The notes: a model not told the origin generated them from the sequence alone. DNA of 64,000 nt from Sinorhizobium terangae (GCF_009601505.1 NZ_WITC01000036.1:342127-406126), one strand, 5' to 3'; positions 8,433-17,545 are shown, counted from the first letter of the stretch. A program made the numbers and translations.

Positions 8433-9599
8433 ATGAAGCTCTCCGCCGCCATCGACAACGCCCTGCCGGAACTGGTGGCGATCCGCCGCGACCTGCATGC
8501 GCATCCGGAATTGGGTCTCGAGGAGACGCGGACCTCGGCGTTCATTGCGCGGCACCTCGATGCGCTTGGCTACACGGTAACGACTGGACTTGCGAAGACC
8601 GGCGTGGTCGGCACGCTGAGGAACGGCACCGGGGGGCGCTCGATCGGCATCCGCGCGGATATCGATGCCTTGCCGATCCACGAGGAGACCGGTCTCGACT
8701 ATGCCAGCACGACGCCGGGGTTGATGCACGCCTGCGGGCATGACGGCCATACGGCGATGCTGCTCGGCGCCGCCCGCGCGCTTGCCGAACGGAGGAATTT
8801 CGACGGCACGATCCATCTCATCTTCCAGCCGGCCGAGGAGAACTTCGGCGGTGCGAAGATCATGATCGACGAGGGCCTGTTCGAGAAATTCCCCTGCGAC
8901 GCCGTGTTCGCGCTCCACAACGAACCGAACCTTCCCTTCGGCCAGTTCGCCCTGCGCGAAGGCCCGATCATGGCAGCGGTGGACGAGGCGCGGATCACCG
9001 TCCATGGCCGTGGCGGTCACGGCGCCGAACCGCAGGAGACCGCCGATCCGATCGTCTGCGGCGCCAGCATCGTCATGGCGCTGCAGTCCATCGTGTCGCG
9101 CAACATCCACCCCATGGACCCGACCGTCGTCACGGTCGGCGCCTTTCACGCCGGCTCCGCGAGCAACATCATTCCGGAGCGGGCCGAGATCGTCGTCGGC
9201 ATTCGCTCCTTTGACCCCGCCGTTCGCGATGAGCTGGAGCGCCGCATCCGAATGATCACGGAGGCGCAGGCGACAAGCTTCGGCATGCGCGCCACCGTCG
9301 ACTATCAGCGTAGCTATGACGCGACGATCAACCACAAGAGGGAGACCGATTTCGTCCGCGACCTTGCGATCCGCTTCGCCGGGCCAGACAAGATTGTTGA
9401 TCTTGCTCGCCCGTTCATGGGCAGCGAGGATTTCGCCTACATGCTGAAGGAGCGGCCCGGCAGCTATTTCTTTCTCGGATCAAGAGTGACCGGCGACGAG
9501 AAACCGCTCCACCATCCCGGCTACAACTTCAATGACGACCTGCTGCCGATCGGCGCCGCCTTCTGGACCGAGCTCGCAGAGAGCTATCTTGCCGGATGA
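8433..9599 (+). CDS. M20D family amidohydrolase (hippurate hydrolase/N-acyl amino acid hydrolase type)
   Basis: A 388-residue zinc amidohydrolase. The metal ligands C101 and H103 lie in MHACGHDGHTAML and the catalytic/metal Glu pair is E135/E136 in FQPAEENFGG; a dimerisation domain (about 180-290) follows. The ATG lies one base after the permease stop. A GTG four codons earlier overlaps that gene and is less likely. Enzymes of this family cleave N-acyl, N-benzoyl or auxin-conjugate amides of amino acids. As the last gene of the transporter operon it may release a free amino acid from an imported conjugate, which the aminotransferase opposite could then use; that link is inference. Confidence 0.88.
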   Translation: MKLSAAIDNALPELVAIRRDLHAHPELGLEETRTSAFIARHLDALGYTVTTGLAKTGVVGTLRNGTGGRSIGIRADIDALPIHEETGLDYASTTPGLMHACGHDGHTAMLLGAARALAERRNFDGTIHLIFQPAEENFGGAKIMIDEGLFEKFPCDAVFALHNEPNLPFGQFALREGPIMAAVDEARITVHGRGGHGAEPQETADPIVCGASIVMALQSIVSRNIHPMDPTVVTVGAFHAGSASNIIPERAEIVVGIRSFDPAVRDELERRIRMITEAQATSFGMRATVDYQRSYDATINHKRETDFVRDLAIRFAGPDKIVDLARPFMGSEDFAYMLKERPGSYFFLGSRVTGDEKPLHHPGYNFNDDLLPIGAAFWTELAESYLAG

Positions 9600-9650
9600 G
9601 CAACACTAGAAGCAGTTCTCAGCCCGAATCCAGCGTCTCAGCTTATTAGA

Positions 9651-9702
9651 GCCGATCACGTTTATGATTTTTGGGTCGATTCGGCCTAAAATCAGCGTGA
9701 CC
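9651..9702 (+). repeat. Family A repeat, first hairpin only
   Basis: A truncated copy resembling the first palindrome of the 7520-7634 element: GATCACG, then TGATTTT...AAAATCA around a GGGTCGATTCGGCC core, then CGTGACC. The rest of the gap between the amidohydrolase and glycosyltransferase genes shows nothing else. Confidence 0.55.
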
Positions 9703-9780
9703 TAAAATGCATGCATGTAACGGTCAATGCGGGATGCCTTGTTTTGAGTGTTTGACAGCAACCAGACAGGTTCTCCGATC

Positions 9781-11211
9781 ATGTTGTTGAGAGCAGCAAC
9801 ATCAGCGGAATCACACTGCGTGCATATGGCCCTTCCCGCGTGGACCAGGCTCGTTTGGCTCCCCCTCGTCGTTTTCATCCTCTTCCTGGCCGCGATTTCC
9901 TTCAGGCCGCTCCTGCCCATCGACGAGACGCGCTACACCAGCGTGGCGTGGGAGATGTATCTCAGCCAGGACTGGCTCAAGCCGCTGACGATGAACTTCG
10001 CGCCCTATCACCACAAGCTTCCCCTTCTCTTCTGGCTCATCAATGCCTCATGGGCAATTTTCGGGGTCTCTCGCTGGGCGGCAACGCTTCCGGTCGTGCT
10101 TTCGTCTCTGGCATGCGTATACCTTACGGTCGCTCTCGGCCGCGTGCTGTTCCCCGGTTTTCAGAGGCAGGGTGATCGCACGGCCATTATCATGGTCGCC
10201 GGCGCGCCCTTTCTCGCCTACAGCACTGTCATTTACTTCGACCTTACGTTGACCGTCTTCGTCTTGCTGTCCCTCATCGGCACGGTCGTCTATACGCGCG
10301 CGCGGGGTTGGCGCTCCGTGGTGCTTATAGGCGTGTCCCTGGGACTCGGTGTTCTCGCCAGGGGACCAGTGGCATTCCTCCACTTACTCTTCCCGATCTT
10401 GCTGGCACCGCTCTGGGCCAGCAATTTGAGGCAACCGGTGAGATGGTACCTCGGAATTCTTGCGGCCCTGGGTGTAGCGGCCGCAATCGTTCTCTGTTGG
10501 CTCATCCCGGTGCTGCAGCAGTCCGACGGCAAGTTTGCCTACGCGCTGCTCTGGATGCAGACCGTCGGGAGGGCGACCGGAAAGCTCGACGCCCACGTGC
10601 AACCCTTCTACTTCTATCTGCCCTTCTTGCCCGCGGCGCTTATCCCGTGGGTCTTCCTTCCCCGCTTCTGGAGAGGTGCTGCGGTGCTACGCGAAGGCTT
10701 ATGGGAGACGGAAGGCATCCGGTTCCTCGTCTGCTGGTTCGTGCCCACATTCTTGTTGTTCTCCCTCATCAGCGAGAAGCAGCCGCATTATCTGCTGCCG
10801 CTGTTGCCGGCCGTCGTTCTTGCCATGGCCCTTTGCCTGAAGGAGGTCTCTACCCGGCAAATGGCGCAGGGCCTGGCGATCATGGTCGTCGCCATCGTGG
10901 CCGGCCAGGCCATCGCGTCGGTGACGATCCTGAAGCGCTACGATCTGGAGCCGGTGGCCGCCTATATGCGTGCAAATCGCGACAAGGACTGGGCTTTCGT
11001 CGAGAACTATCATGCCGAGTTGGGGTTCCTGGCGCGCCTTCAAAAACCGGTTGACGATGTCCCTCGGCATCGGCTTGCGCAATGGTTTGCCGACCATCCC
11101 GACGGGCGCGCCATCGTCGTATACCGGAACGCCAAGGACCTCGCCGGCTATCACTCGGTCTTGGACAATCCCTATCGGGCCAAAAGGATGGCTGTGCTCT
11201 CTGCTCAATGA
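9781..11211 (+). CDS. ArnT/PMT-type membrane glycosyltransferase (GT-C fold)
   Basis: About 476 residues with ten or more membrane helices. The first periplasmic loop carries the acidic GT-C motif in LLPIDETRYTSVAWEMYLS, which in ArnT-like enzymes holds the catalytic carboxylate. The later segment SEKQPHYLLPLLPAVVLAMALC is also typical. Such enzymes transfer a sugar from an undecaprenyl phosphate carrier to lipid A or another envelope acceptor on the periplasmic face. Donor and acceptor are unknown. The start is uncertain: GTG 9748, ATG 9781 and ATG 9826 are all in frame, and none has a good ribosome site. It stands alone, with no sugar-modification neighbours. Confidence 0.82.
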   Translation: MLLRAATSAESHCVHMALPAWTRLVWLPLVVFILFLAAISFRPLLPIDETRYTSVAWEMYLSQDWLKPLTMNFAPYHHKLPLLFWLINASWAIFGVSRWAATLPVVLSSLACVYLTVALGRVLFPGFQRQGDRTAIIMVAGAPFLAYSTVIYFDLTLTVFVLLSLIGTVVYTRARGWRSVVLIGVSLGLGVLARGPVAFLHLLFPILLAPLWASNLRQPVRWYLGILAALGVAAAIVLCWLIPVLQQSDGKFAYALLWMQTVGRATGKLDAHVQPFYFYLPFLPAALIPWVFLPRFWRGAAVLREGLWETEGIRFLVCWFVPTFLLFSLISEKQPHYLLPLLPAVVLAMALCLKEVSTRQMAQGLAIMVVAIVAGQAIASVTILKRYDLEPVAAYMRANRDKDWAFVENYHAELGFLARLQKPVDDVPRHRLAQWFADHPDGRAIVVYRNAKDLAGYHSVLDNPYRAKRMAVLSAQ

Positions 11212-11393
11212 CAGGGGAGGCGGCGCGCGCCCAAAATGCCGCGGGCGAAACATTGCCGCAGTGTGACAACGTGGCGATCCGCCCGTCATTGACGTTTGGC
11301 AATATTGCTTCAGATTCAATCACACGATGAAATGACGGCTCCGGCTGACAGGCGGGCGCCTGGCTTTTCGGTAACGCCCAAGAGGATCACGTC

Positions 11394-12809
11394 GTGTTTG
11401 AATCCTTCGACGCAACCATGCTCGCCCGCATGCAGTTTGCCTTTACCGTCTCCTTCCACATCATCTTTCCGGCCTTCTCCATCGGCCTTGCCAGCTACCT
11501 CGCCGTCTTAGAAGCCCTCTGGCTCTGGAAGAAGGACGAGGTCTATCTGGAGCTCTTCAACTTCTGGAAGACGATTTTCGCGGTCACCTTCGGCATGGGC
11601 GTCGTTTCCGGAATCGTCATGTCCTATCAGTTCGGTACCAACTGGAGCGTGTTTGCCGACAAGGCCGGCCCGATCATCGGCCCTTTGATGGGCTACGAGG
11701 TCCTGACGGCTTTCTTCCTGGAAGCCGGCTTTCTCGGCGTCATGCTCTTCGGCCTGAACCGTGTCGGTCCGAGACTGCATTTCTTCGCAACCACCATGGT
11801 GGCGATCGGCACGCTGATTTCGGCGACCTGGATCCTGTCCGCCAATTCCTGGATGCAGACGCCGGCGGGTTTTGCGATGAACGGGGCCGGTCAGTTCATG
11901 CCGGTAGACTGGTGGGCGATCATCTTCAACCCGTCCTTCCCATACCGCCTTGTCCACATGGTACTTGCCGCCTATCTGACGACGGCGTTCGTCGTCGGCG
12001 CCTGCGGCGCCTGGCATCTTCTGCGCCAGACGGCACCACGCCGGGCCCGCACCATGTTCTCGATGGCGATGTGGATGGCGGCGATCGTTGCGCCGATCCA
12101 GATTCTCGCCGGCGACCAGCACGGGCTCAACACGCTCGAGCATCAACCCGCCAAGGTGATGGGAATGGAAGGCCACTTCGAAAGCCATCCCGACGGCGCG
12201 CCGCTGGTGCTGTTCGGCATCCCCAATTCAGCCGAGAAGCGCATCGACTACGCGATCGAGGTGCCGAAGCTCGGAAGCCTCATCCTGAAACACGATCTTG
12301 ATGCGCCGCTTGCCGGACTCGACACGGTCCCCGCCGAATTGCATCCGCCGATCGCCGTGATCTTCTGGTCATTCCGCATCATGGTCGGCATCGGCCTCGC
12401 CATGCTCGGCATCGGGCTGTGGTCGCTCTGGTGCCGCTACCGCGGTACGCTCGACAGCGATCTCTGGCTCCACCGCGCCGCCGTACTGATGGGTCCTGCC
12501 GGCTTCGTCGCGGTTCTGGCCGGATGGGTAACCACGGAAGTGGGTCGCCAGCCTTACACCGTCTACGGTCATCTGCTGACGGCCAACTCGGTCGCGCCGA
12601 TAGAAGCTCCTGCCGTTTCCGCTTCGCTTCTGGCCTTCATCATCGTCTACTTCTTCGTCTTCGGCGCGGGGACCTTCTACATCCTCCGGCTGATGGCGCG
12701 GCTGCCGCGCGACACCATGCCAGAGCTGGACGAGGGCCCGATCCGCGCGGCCGGTGTCGCACACGGCCCGGCAAGCGCCACATCCCATGGAGCGCATCAT
12801 GGACTTTGA
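11394..12809 (+). CDS. cydA: bd-type quinol oxidase subunit I
   Basis: A 471-residue membrane subunit that carries the haems and oxidises quinol, reducing oxygen to water at the inner membrane. A conserved axial-ligand His lies in AFTVSFHIIFPAFS (H22), and the quinol-site signature GRQPYTVYG is near residue 385. The region between the central helices is short, so this is the short Q-loop class that includes cyanide-insensitive CioA. The GTG start gives the usual N terminus, MFESFDATMLARMQF. It overlaps cydB by 11 bp, and a DUF2474 microprotein follows. Such oxidases often serve low-oxygen or stress respiration. Confidence 0.95.
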   Translation: MFESFDATMLARMQFAFTVSFHIIFPAFSIGLASYLAVLEALWLWKKDEVYLELFNFWKTIFAVTFGMGVVSGIVMSYQFGTNWSVFADKAGPIIGPLMGYEVLTAFFLEAGFLGVMLFGLNRVGPRLHFFATTMVAIGTLISATWILSANSWMQTPAGFAMNGAGQFMPVDWWAIIFNPSFPYRLVHMVLAAYLTTAFVVGACGAWHLLRQTAPRRARTMFSMAMWMAAIVAPIQILAGDQHGLNTLEHQPAKVMGMEGHFESHPDGAPLVLFGIPNSAEKRIDYAIEVPKLGSLILKHDLDAPLAGLDTVPAELHPPIAVIFWSFRIMVGIGLAMLGIGLWSLWCRYRGTLDSDLWLHRAAVLMGPAGFVAVLAGWVTTEVGRQPYTVYGHLLTANSVAPIEAPAVSASLLAFIIVYFFVFGAGTFYILRLMARLPRDTMPELDEGPIRAAGVAHGPASATSHGAHHGL

Positions 12810-13803
12810 TCTCCCACTGATCTGGGCCGCCATCATTGCCTTTGCCGTTCTGGCCTATGTCGTCCTCGACGGCTTCGATCTCGGTGTCGGCATCCTTTTC
12901 CCGCTTTTCCCCGAGAAGCATGATCGCGACGTGATGATGAACTCGGTTGCCCCCGTCTGGGATGGCAACGAAACTTGGCTCGTGCTCGGCGGCGGCGGCC
13001 TCATGGCTGTTTTCCCCCTTGCCTATGCGACGGTGCTGCCGGCGCTCTATGCGCCGATCATCGCCATGCTGATCGGCCTGATCTTCCGGGGCGTCGCGTT
13101 CGAATATCGCTGGCGCACCAAACGCGCCGAATTTTTGTGGAACTGGGCCTTTGCCGGCGGCTCGATGCTCGCCGCCTTCGCGCAAGGGATCGCACTCGGT
13201 GCACTCGTCCAGGGCATACCGGTCGAAAACCGCGCCTATGCCGGCAGCTGGTGGGACTGGCTGACGCCCTTTTCCATCGTGACCGGCATCGCGATCGTCG
13301 TCGGCTACGCCTTGCTCGGCGCGACCTGGCTCGTGATGAAGACGCACGGTGATCTCGCCGACCGGGCGCGCACGATTGCGCTCAGGTGCTGCTTTGCGAC
13401 CGTCGGCGCGATGGGTGTCGTCAGCCTCTGGACGCCATTTCTCGAGCCGGTCTATCTGCAACGCTGGTTCGGCTGGCCGACTGCAATCTTCAGCGTCATC
13501 GTTCCCTTGCTCGTCCTTGGTTGCCTCTATCTCCTCATCAAGGGCATTCGTGACCGGTACGACGCGCAGCCGTTCGTCGCGGCCCTCGGCCTTTTCCTCC
13601 TTGGCTACATCGGCATCGGCATCAGTTTCTATCCCTATATGGTGCCGCCGTCGCTCACCATCTGGGAAGCGGCCGCGCCGCCGGAAAGCCTTGCCTTCCT
13701 GCTTGCCGGGGCGCTCGTGCTCGTACCGATCGTTCTCGCCTATACCGGCTATGCCTATTGGGTTTTTCGCGGCAAAGTCGATCCGGAGGAGGGCTACCAT
13801 TGA
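12799..13803 (+). CDS. cydB: bd-type quinol oxidase subunit II
   Basis: A 334-residue partner of CydA with about eight membrane helices and the conserved early motif LDGFDLGVGILFP. The ATG at 12799 has GGAG six bases upstream and gives MDFDLPLIWA. Starts at 12754 or 12787 would lengthen the overlap with cydA. The stop codon overlaps the start of the next small gene (TGATG). CydB holds no haem but is needed for assembly and stability of the oxidase. Confidence 0.95.
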   Translation: MDFDLPLIWAAIIAFAVLAYVVLDGFDLGVGILFPLFPEKHDRDVMMNSVAPVWDGNETWLVLGGGGLMAVFPLAYATVLPALYAPIIAMLIGLIFRGVAFEYRWRTKRAEFLWNWAFAGGSMLAAFAQGIALGALVQGIPVENRAYAGSWWDWLTPFSIVTGIAIVVGYALLGATWLVMKTHGDLADRARTIALRCCFATVGAMGVVSLWTPFLEPVYLQRWFGWPTAIFSVIVPLLVLGCLYLLIKGIRDRYDAQPFVAALGLFLLGYIGIGISFYPYMVPPSLTIWEAAAPPESLAFLLAGALVLVPIVLAYTGYAYWVFRGKVDPEEGYH

Positions 13804-13916
13804 TGCGTGCGGACGGCACGGCCCGGAAGCTTCTCTGGTTTGTCGCGCTCTGGCTTGCAGGGGTGGCTGCAGTCAGCATCGTCGGCCTCGCGATCAAACT
13901 GGTGCTGGGCACTTAG
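13803..13916 (+). CDS. DUF2474-type single-span microprotein of the cyd operon
   Basis: A 37-residue protein beginning MRADGTARKLLWFVALWL, with one membrane helix (about 10-33) and a short C-terminal tail. Its ATG overlaps the cydB stop as TGATG, so it is translationally coupled. Small single-helix proteins in this place (CydX in enterobacteria, DUF2474 proteins in CioAB-type operons) help assemble or stabilise bd oxidase. DUF2474 is my assignment from size, position and composition. It is short enough to be missed by automated calling. Confidence 0.75.
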   Translation: MRADGTARKLLWFVALWLAGVAAVSIVGLAIKLVLGT

Positions 13917-14092
13917 CCTTTGTGTGCGCCTGATAAGGTGTGCTGCCGTCAGCGATAAAAGCCTCGCTCAAGTTTGAAGGCCTAGCGTCTTCATACACAT
14001 CGGCGGGCGATCGTCGGCGGAGACAGGACCGCACCCTCCTCCCCGGCGATCACCCGCCGAGGTGACCACTCCGGGAGCCGCAGTGCCCAGCT

Positions 14093-14200
14093 CATGATGA
14101 TTCTGGATCGAATCGATCCAGAATCATGGTAATCGTTGTAATAAGTTAGAGCGGGATGCGGGCAGTAAACCGCACACAATTTTCCTCATCCCGCTATGGC
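14093..14200 (+). repeat. Family A two-hairpin repeat, intergenic copy
   Basis: Two palindromes, TTCTGGATCGA/TCGATCCAGAA and AGCGGGATG/CATCCCGCT, in the same order as the copy inside the permease gene at 7520-7634. It is joined directly to a family B element downstream. It lies in the 590-bp gap between the cyd operon and the chorismate mutase gene, which holds repeats and no gene I can support. Confidence 0.8.
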
Positions 14201-14300
14201 ATGATTCCTTAAAGCGGAATCGATTTAAGGACAAAATCATGCAGCCATTCAAATTGCTAGAGCGCCCTTAGCGCTTCCGATTGGACGCGTGGCGCTGTAG
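14200..14300 (+). repeat. Family B two-hairpin repeat
   Basis: This copy shows CATGATTCCTT...AAGGACAAAATCATG, a junction resembling CAATTCAAAGTGCTACAGCG, then a second hairpin with a TCCGATTGGACGCG core ending GGCGCTGTAG. The family consensus is two nested palindromes: CTGCATGATT/AATCATGCAG enclosing CCTTAAATCG/CGATTTAAGG, then CTACAGCG/CGCTGTAG enclosing GCGCGTCC/GGACGCGC. Confidence 0.8.
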
Positions 14301-14368
14301 GTCGCTGCGGTCGTTTTGCCTCTTCTCAGCCACGCTTCGCTTTGCTAGCAGTTCGGCCGCAACGAACC

Positions 14369-14470
14369 CTACGGCGCCGCGCGTCCTATCAGACGCCCAA
14401 AGGGCGCTGTAGCCTTTGAATCTCTGCGTGTTTTGTCCTTGGATCGCTACGATTCAAGGAAACATGCAGT
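14369..14470 (-). repeat. Family B repeat, inverted copy
   Basis: Reverse-oriented copy: CTACGGCGCCGCGCGTCC, a GACGC return, CGCTGTAG, then a diverged first hairpin with CCTTGGATCG and CGATTCAAGG and the end ACATGCAG. It reaches to just before the chorismate mutase gene, so the apparent coding extension from 14416 is repeat sequence. Confidence 0.7.
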
Positions 14471-14505
14471 CGGGCGGTTTCCGCCCCGCAGGAGCTGGAC
14501 AAGCG

Positions 14506-14811
14506 ATGCAGAAGACCCCCGCAGAATGCACGACAATGGCGGATGTGCGTGTCGAGATCGACCGGCTCGACCGCGCCCTGATGAAGCTGCTTGCGGAGCG
14601 CTGGGGTTACATCGATCGCGCGGCCGAGATAAAGCGTCCGCTCAAATTGAAAGCCGATATCCCGGCACGCGTGGCCGAAGTGCGGGCAAATGCGCGCAGG
14701 CACGCGAGCGAACTCGGCCTCGACCCCGATTTCTACGAGGGCATCTGGGCCCAGCTGATCGATCATGCCATTGCGCACGAACGCCGCCTGCTCGGCGAGG
14801 CTGAGGAGTAG
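14506..14811 (+). CDS. Chorismate mutase (AroQ/PchB type)
   Basis: A 101-residue all-helical chorismate mutase. The first helix has the usual pattern (VRVEIDRLDRALMKLLAERWGYIDRAAEIKR), with the active-site Arg near the N terminus and the Lys of EIKR; the C-terminal helices (FYEGIWAQLIDHAIAHE) complete the fold. It converts chorismate to prephenate for Phe/Tyr synthesis; PchB-like isochorismate pyruvate lyase activity is possible in this family. I chose the ATG at 14506 because GGAG lies upstream and the earlier frame is repeat-derived. It is monofunctional, with no fused dehydratase or dehydrogenase. Confidence 0.85.
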   Translation: MQKTPAECTTMADVRVEIDRLDRALMKLLAERWGYIDRAAEIKRPLKLKADIPARVAEVRANARRHASELGLDPDFYEGIWAQLIDHAIAHERRLLGEAEE

Positions 14812-14867
14812 CCCGCTACCTGACAATTGCCGCCATCGCAGCCGACACCGCGGTCCCGGCCAATTCT

Positions 14868-15872
14868 TCAGACCGCCTTGTCGTAGCTGTTCTTGCGGCT
14901 GAGATACCGCTCCCAGTCGAAGGCGCTCAGGACGATGTCTTCGAGGCTTGCATGGGTCGGCACCCAGTCGAGCTTCAGCCGCGCAAGCGAGGAGTCCGCG
15001 ACGACCTGTGCGGCGTCGCCCGGACGCCGCGGTGCATAGTCTATACGGAAATCACGCCCCGACACCCGCCGCACCGCGTCGAGAACCTGCAGCACCGAAA
15101 AACCTTTGCCATAACCGCAATTGCTCGTCAGTGGTTCGCCGCCGCCTCTTAGATAGCCGAGCGCGTCCTTGTGTGCCGTAACCAAATCGGCAACGTGGAT
15201 ATAATCCCGAATGCCGGTACCGTCCGCGGTCGGATAATCGGTTCCGTAGACATCGACCTTGCGGCGTATGCCGAGAGCGGCCTCGCAGGCGACCTTGATC
15301 AGATGAGTCGCACCCGTAGTCGATTGCCCGGCGCGGCCGAGCGGATCCGCTCCGGCGACGTTGAAATAGCGCAGCACCACGTAGCGGAAATCATGAGCGG
15401 CAGCGGCGTCCTGCAGCATGATTTCCGACATCAGCTTCGAACGGCCATAGGGGCTCTCGGGACGCAACGTGGCTGTTTCCTTGACCGGGTCGGCAGTATC
15501 CTGAGTGCCGTAGACCGCCGCGGTCGATGAGAACACGAAATGGCGAACGCCGGCCGCGATCGTCGCGGCGACCAGCGTGCGCGTGTTCGCCGTGTTATTT
15601 TCATAGTAGGCAAGCGGGTCGGCGACAGATTCCGGAACGACCGCTGATCCCGCGAAATGGATGACCGCATCGATCTCGTTTTCCGCAAAGATCCCGCCAA
15701 GCAGCGTCCTGTTGCCGACGTCGCCGAAATAGAACTTTGCTTCCGGCGCGATCGCCCAGCGGAAACCTGTGGACAACCTGTCGACCACCACGACAGACTC
15801 GCCCGCATCGAGCAGCGACCACACCATGTGGCTGCCTATGTAACCCGCCCCGCCCGTTACCAATATCGCCAT
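14868..15872 (-). CDS. galE: UDP-glucose 4-epimerase
   Basis: A 334-residue extended short-chain dehydrogenase/reductase. The NAD-binding loop GGAGYIGSH is at 7-15, the catalytic Ser is near 116 in FSSTAAVYG, and the YxxxK pair is Y142/K146 in SPYGRSK. It interconverts UDP-glucose and UDP-galactose for exopolysaccharide and LPS synthesis. Rhizobia often carry more than one epimerase gene (exoB being the other), so the galE name is by family. It is convergent with the chorismate mutase gene and apparently monocistronic. Confidence 0.9.
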   Translation of the reverse strand: MAILVTGGAGYIGSHMVWSLLDAGESVVVVDRLSTGFRWAIAPEAKFYFGDVGNRTLLGGIFAENEIDAVIHFAGSAVVPESVADPLAYYENNTANTRTLVAATIAAGVRHFVFSSTAAVYGTQDTADPVKETATLRPESPYGRSKLMSEIMLQDAAAAHDFRYVVLRYFNVAGADPLGRAGQSTTGATHLIKVACEAALGIRRKVDVYGTDYPTADGTGIRDYIHVADLVTAHKDALGYLRGGGEPLTSNCGYGKGFSVLQVLDAVRRVSGRDFRIDYAPRRPGDAAQVVADSSLARLKLDWVPTHASLEDIVLSAFDWERYLSRKNSYDKAV

Positions 15873-16207
15873 TGCCCGGTTTCCATCCCCTCAAAGATGG
15901 GGACAGGAAAGACGAGCTGAGCTTTCTGAATTGGTAAACTCGGGGCGCGCCCAGCGGCCTTCGCCCGATATTCTCGCGGTTGTAGTTAAATACCCATCTG
16001 CTGATTATCGAGAATTTTATACATCTGTACCGGACACGTGCCTTCAGCTTCCGCATGACTGGGCGTGAAGGGCGGTCATACATGCTCTTCTCACCTGAAA
16101 CTCAGAAAATATTAAATTTTATTAAAAAACACACGCACTCACTAACGGATTCTGAAGTGGACATGCATTAGCCTTTCGAAATATTGGCCTTCCAGGGGGA
16201 ACCACGA

Positions 16208-17545
16208 ATGAGACGTGCGAAGTTCCATGCCCAATTGAGTCGATTGGCTCGCGACAAAAACGGCAATTTCGCCGTCCTCGGAGCAATCGCGATCGTCCCC
16301 ATCATCGCCGCCGCCGGCCTGACGCTCGACTTCGTCGGTGCCTATCTCGAAGCCGAGAAAATGCAGGCTGCGCTGGACGCCGCCGCGCTTGGTTCCGTGC
16401 GAGCCTACGGCGAAGGCGCGGACGAAAGCGAAGCCTCCAAAGCGGCGGAGAAGTTCTTCTGGAGCAACTACGCGCTGCCGCAAGAAAACGTCGTCGACGG
16501 AGCCAATCTCGCGGACACACCCACGCAAGGCGCATTGTCCGTCGCGTTCACGCACAGCACGATCGAAGACGTCGCCGCAGCGGAATTCAGCTTCGACTAT
16601 AAGCCGATGTTCCTGGAGCGCCTGCCGCTCAAAATCCGGCGCCAGGCCGTTGCGGCGCGCGCGGCCAGCGCGGAAGCCTGTATTCTGGCACTGCATAACA
16701 CGGCCGACCGGGCATTCGAAGTCAGCGGCAGCGCAGCCGTCGATCTGACCGGATGCACCGTCATCTCGGACTCCAACGACGATCAATCGATCTATGTCGG
16801 CGGCACAGGCAAGCTCAAGGCGGAGTGTCTTTACGCCGCCGGCGGAATTTACAGTTCGCCGCTATCGGTCGAACTTGCTTGCGCCCAGGCGATGGAAGGC
16901 GCGTCACGCGTGGCCGACCCGTTCAAGAACAAGGTCCTGCCAAAAACATCGGCGTGGGTCGATCTTTCCGGTTGCGGACAGGACTTCATCGCCGGCGGCG
17001 GCGGCAATGGCGACTGTAACGGCACCGGCAAGACGCCTAAGAACAACAATGAGGGCTACGTCGTCACATTGAAGCCCGGAACCTATCACAGCCTGGACAT
17101 CAAACGCGCCGTAAAACTCCTTTCCGGCAACTACATCATCGATGGCGGGCGTCTCGAATTCGGCAGCCAGGCCAATGTGACAGGGACCGGCGTCACTTTC
17201 TTCCTCATGAACGGCGCCGTGCTCAGCATCAACGGCTCTGCAACGTTCAATATCTCGCCGTCGCTCGTAGGCGATTGGGCCGGGTTCTCCATCGTCGCCG
17301 AGCATGGAAATGTGGAGACCGCGATCATCAACGGCAACAGCCGGTCGTCCTTGACCGGTATCGTCTACCTCCCCGACGCTGCTGAACTGCAATATTCGGG
17401 CAATGGCGCAACGAGCGGCGAGTGCATCCGGCTGATCGCCCAGGAAATCACCCTGACCGGTAACAGCACATTCAAGATGGATTGCACGACGGAGCTTGCC
17501 GACAAGAGCATCTACTACCCGGGCGCTATCCGGCTGGTGCGTTAG
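16208..17545 (+). CDS. TadG-like pilus/secretion-associated protein
   Basis: A 445-residue protein with the N-terminal Tad domain: a short basic cytoplasmic stretch, then one membrane helix (DKNGNFAVLGAIAIVPIIAA, about 17-45) and the LDAAALGSVRA segment seen in TadE/TadG minor pilins. The long outer part, from about 180, is rich in Gly, Ser and short hydrophobic repeats and could be a beta-rich domain. AGGGGGA lies eight bases before the ATG. No other tad/cpa genes are nearby, so it is an orphan copy. It may act in surface attachment; function unproven. Confidence 0.75.
   Translation: MRRAKFHAQLSRLARDKNGNFAVLGAIAIVPIIAAAGLTLDFVGAYLEAEKMQAALDAAALGSVRAYGEGADESEASKAAEKFFWSNYALPQENVVDGANLADTPTQGALSVAFTHSTIEDVAAAEFSFDYKPMFLERLPLKIRRQAVAARAASAEACILALHNTADRAFEVSGSAAVDLTGCTVISDSNDDQSIYVGGTGKLKAECLYAAGGIYSSPLSVELACAQAMEGASRVADPFKNKVLPKTSAWVDLSGCGQDFIAGGGGNGDCNGTGKTPKNNNEGYVVTLKPGTYHSLDIKRAVKLLSGNYIIDGGRLEFGSQANVTGTGVTFFLMNGAVLSINGSATFNISPSLVGDWAGFSIVAEHGNVETAIINGNSRSSLTGIVYLPDAAELQYSGNGATSGECIRLIAQEITLTGNSTFKMDCTTELADKSIYYPGAIRLVR

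Noticed and set aside
14416-14505. N-terminal extension of the chorismate mutase
   Set aside because: The extension is encoded by a family B repeat; the ATG at 14506 with an upstream GGAG gives the normal family length.
16112-16125. TTAA...TTAA pair ahead of the TadG-like gene as a CtrA box
   Set aside because: The spacing is six bases rather than seven and the region is very AT-rich.
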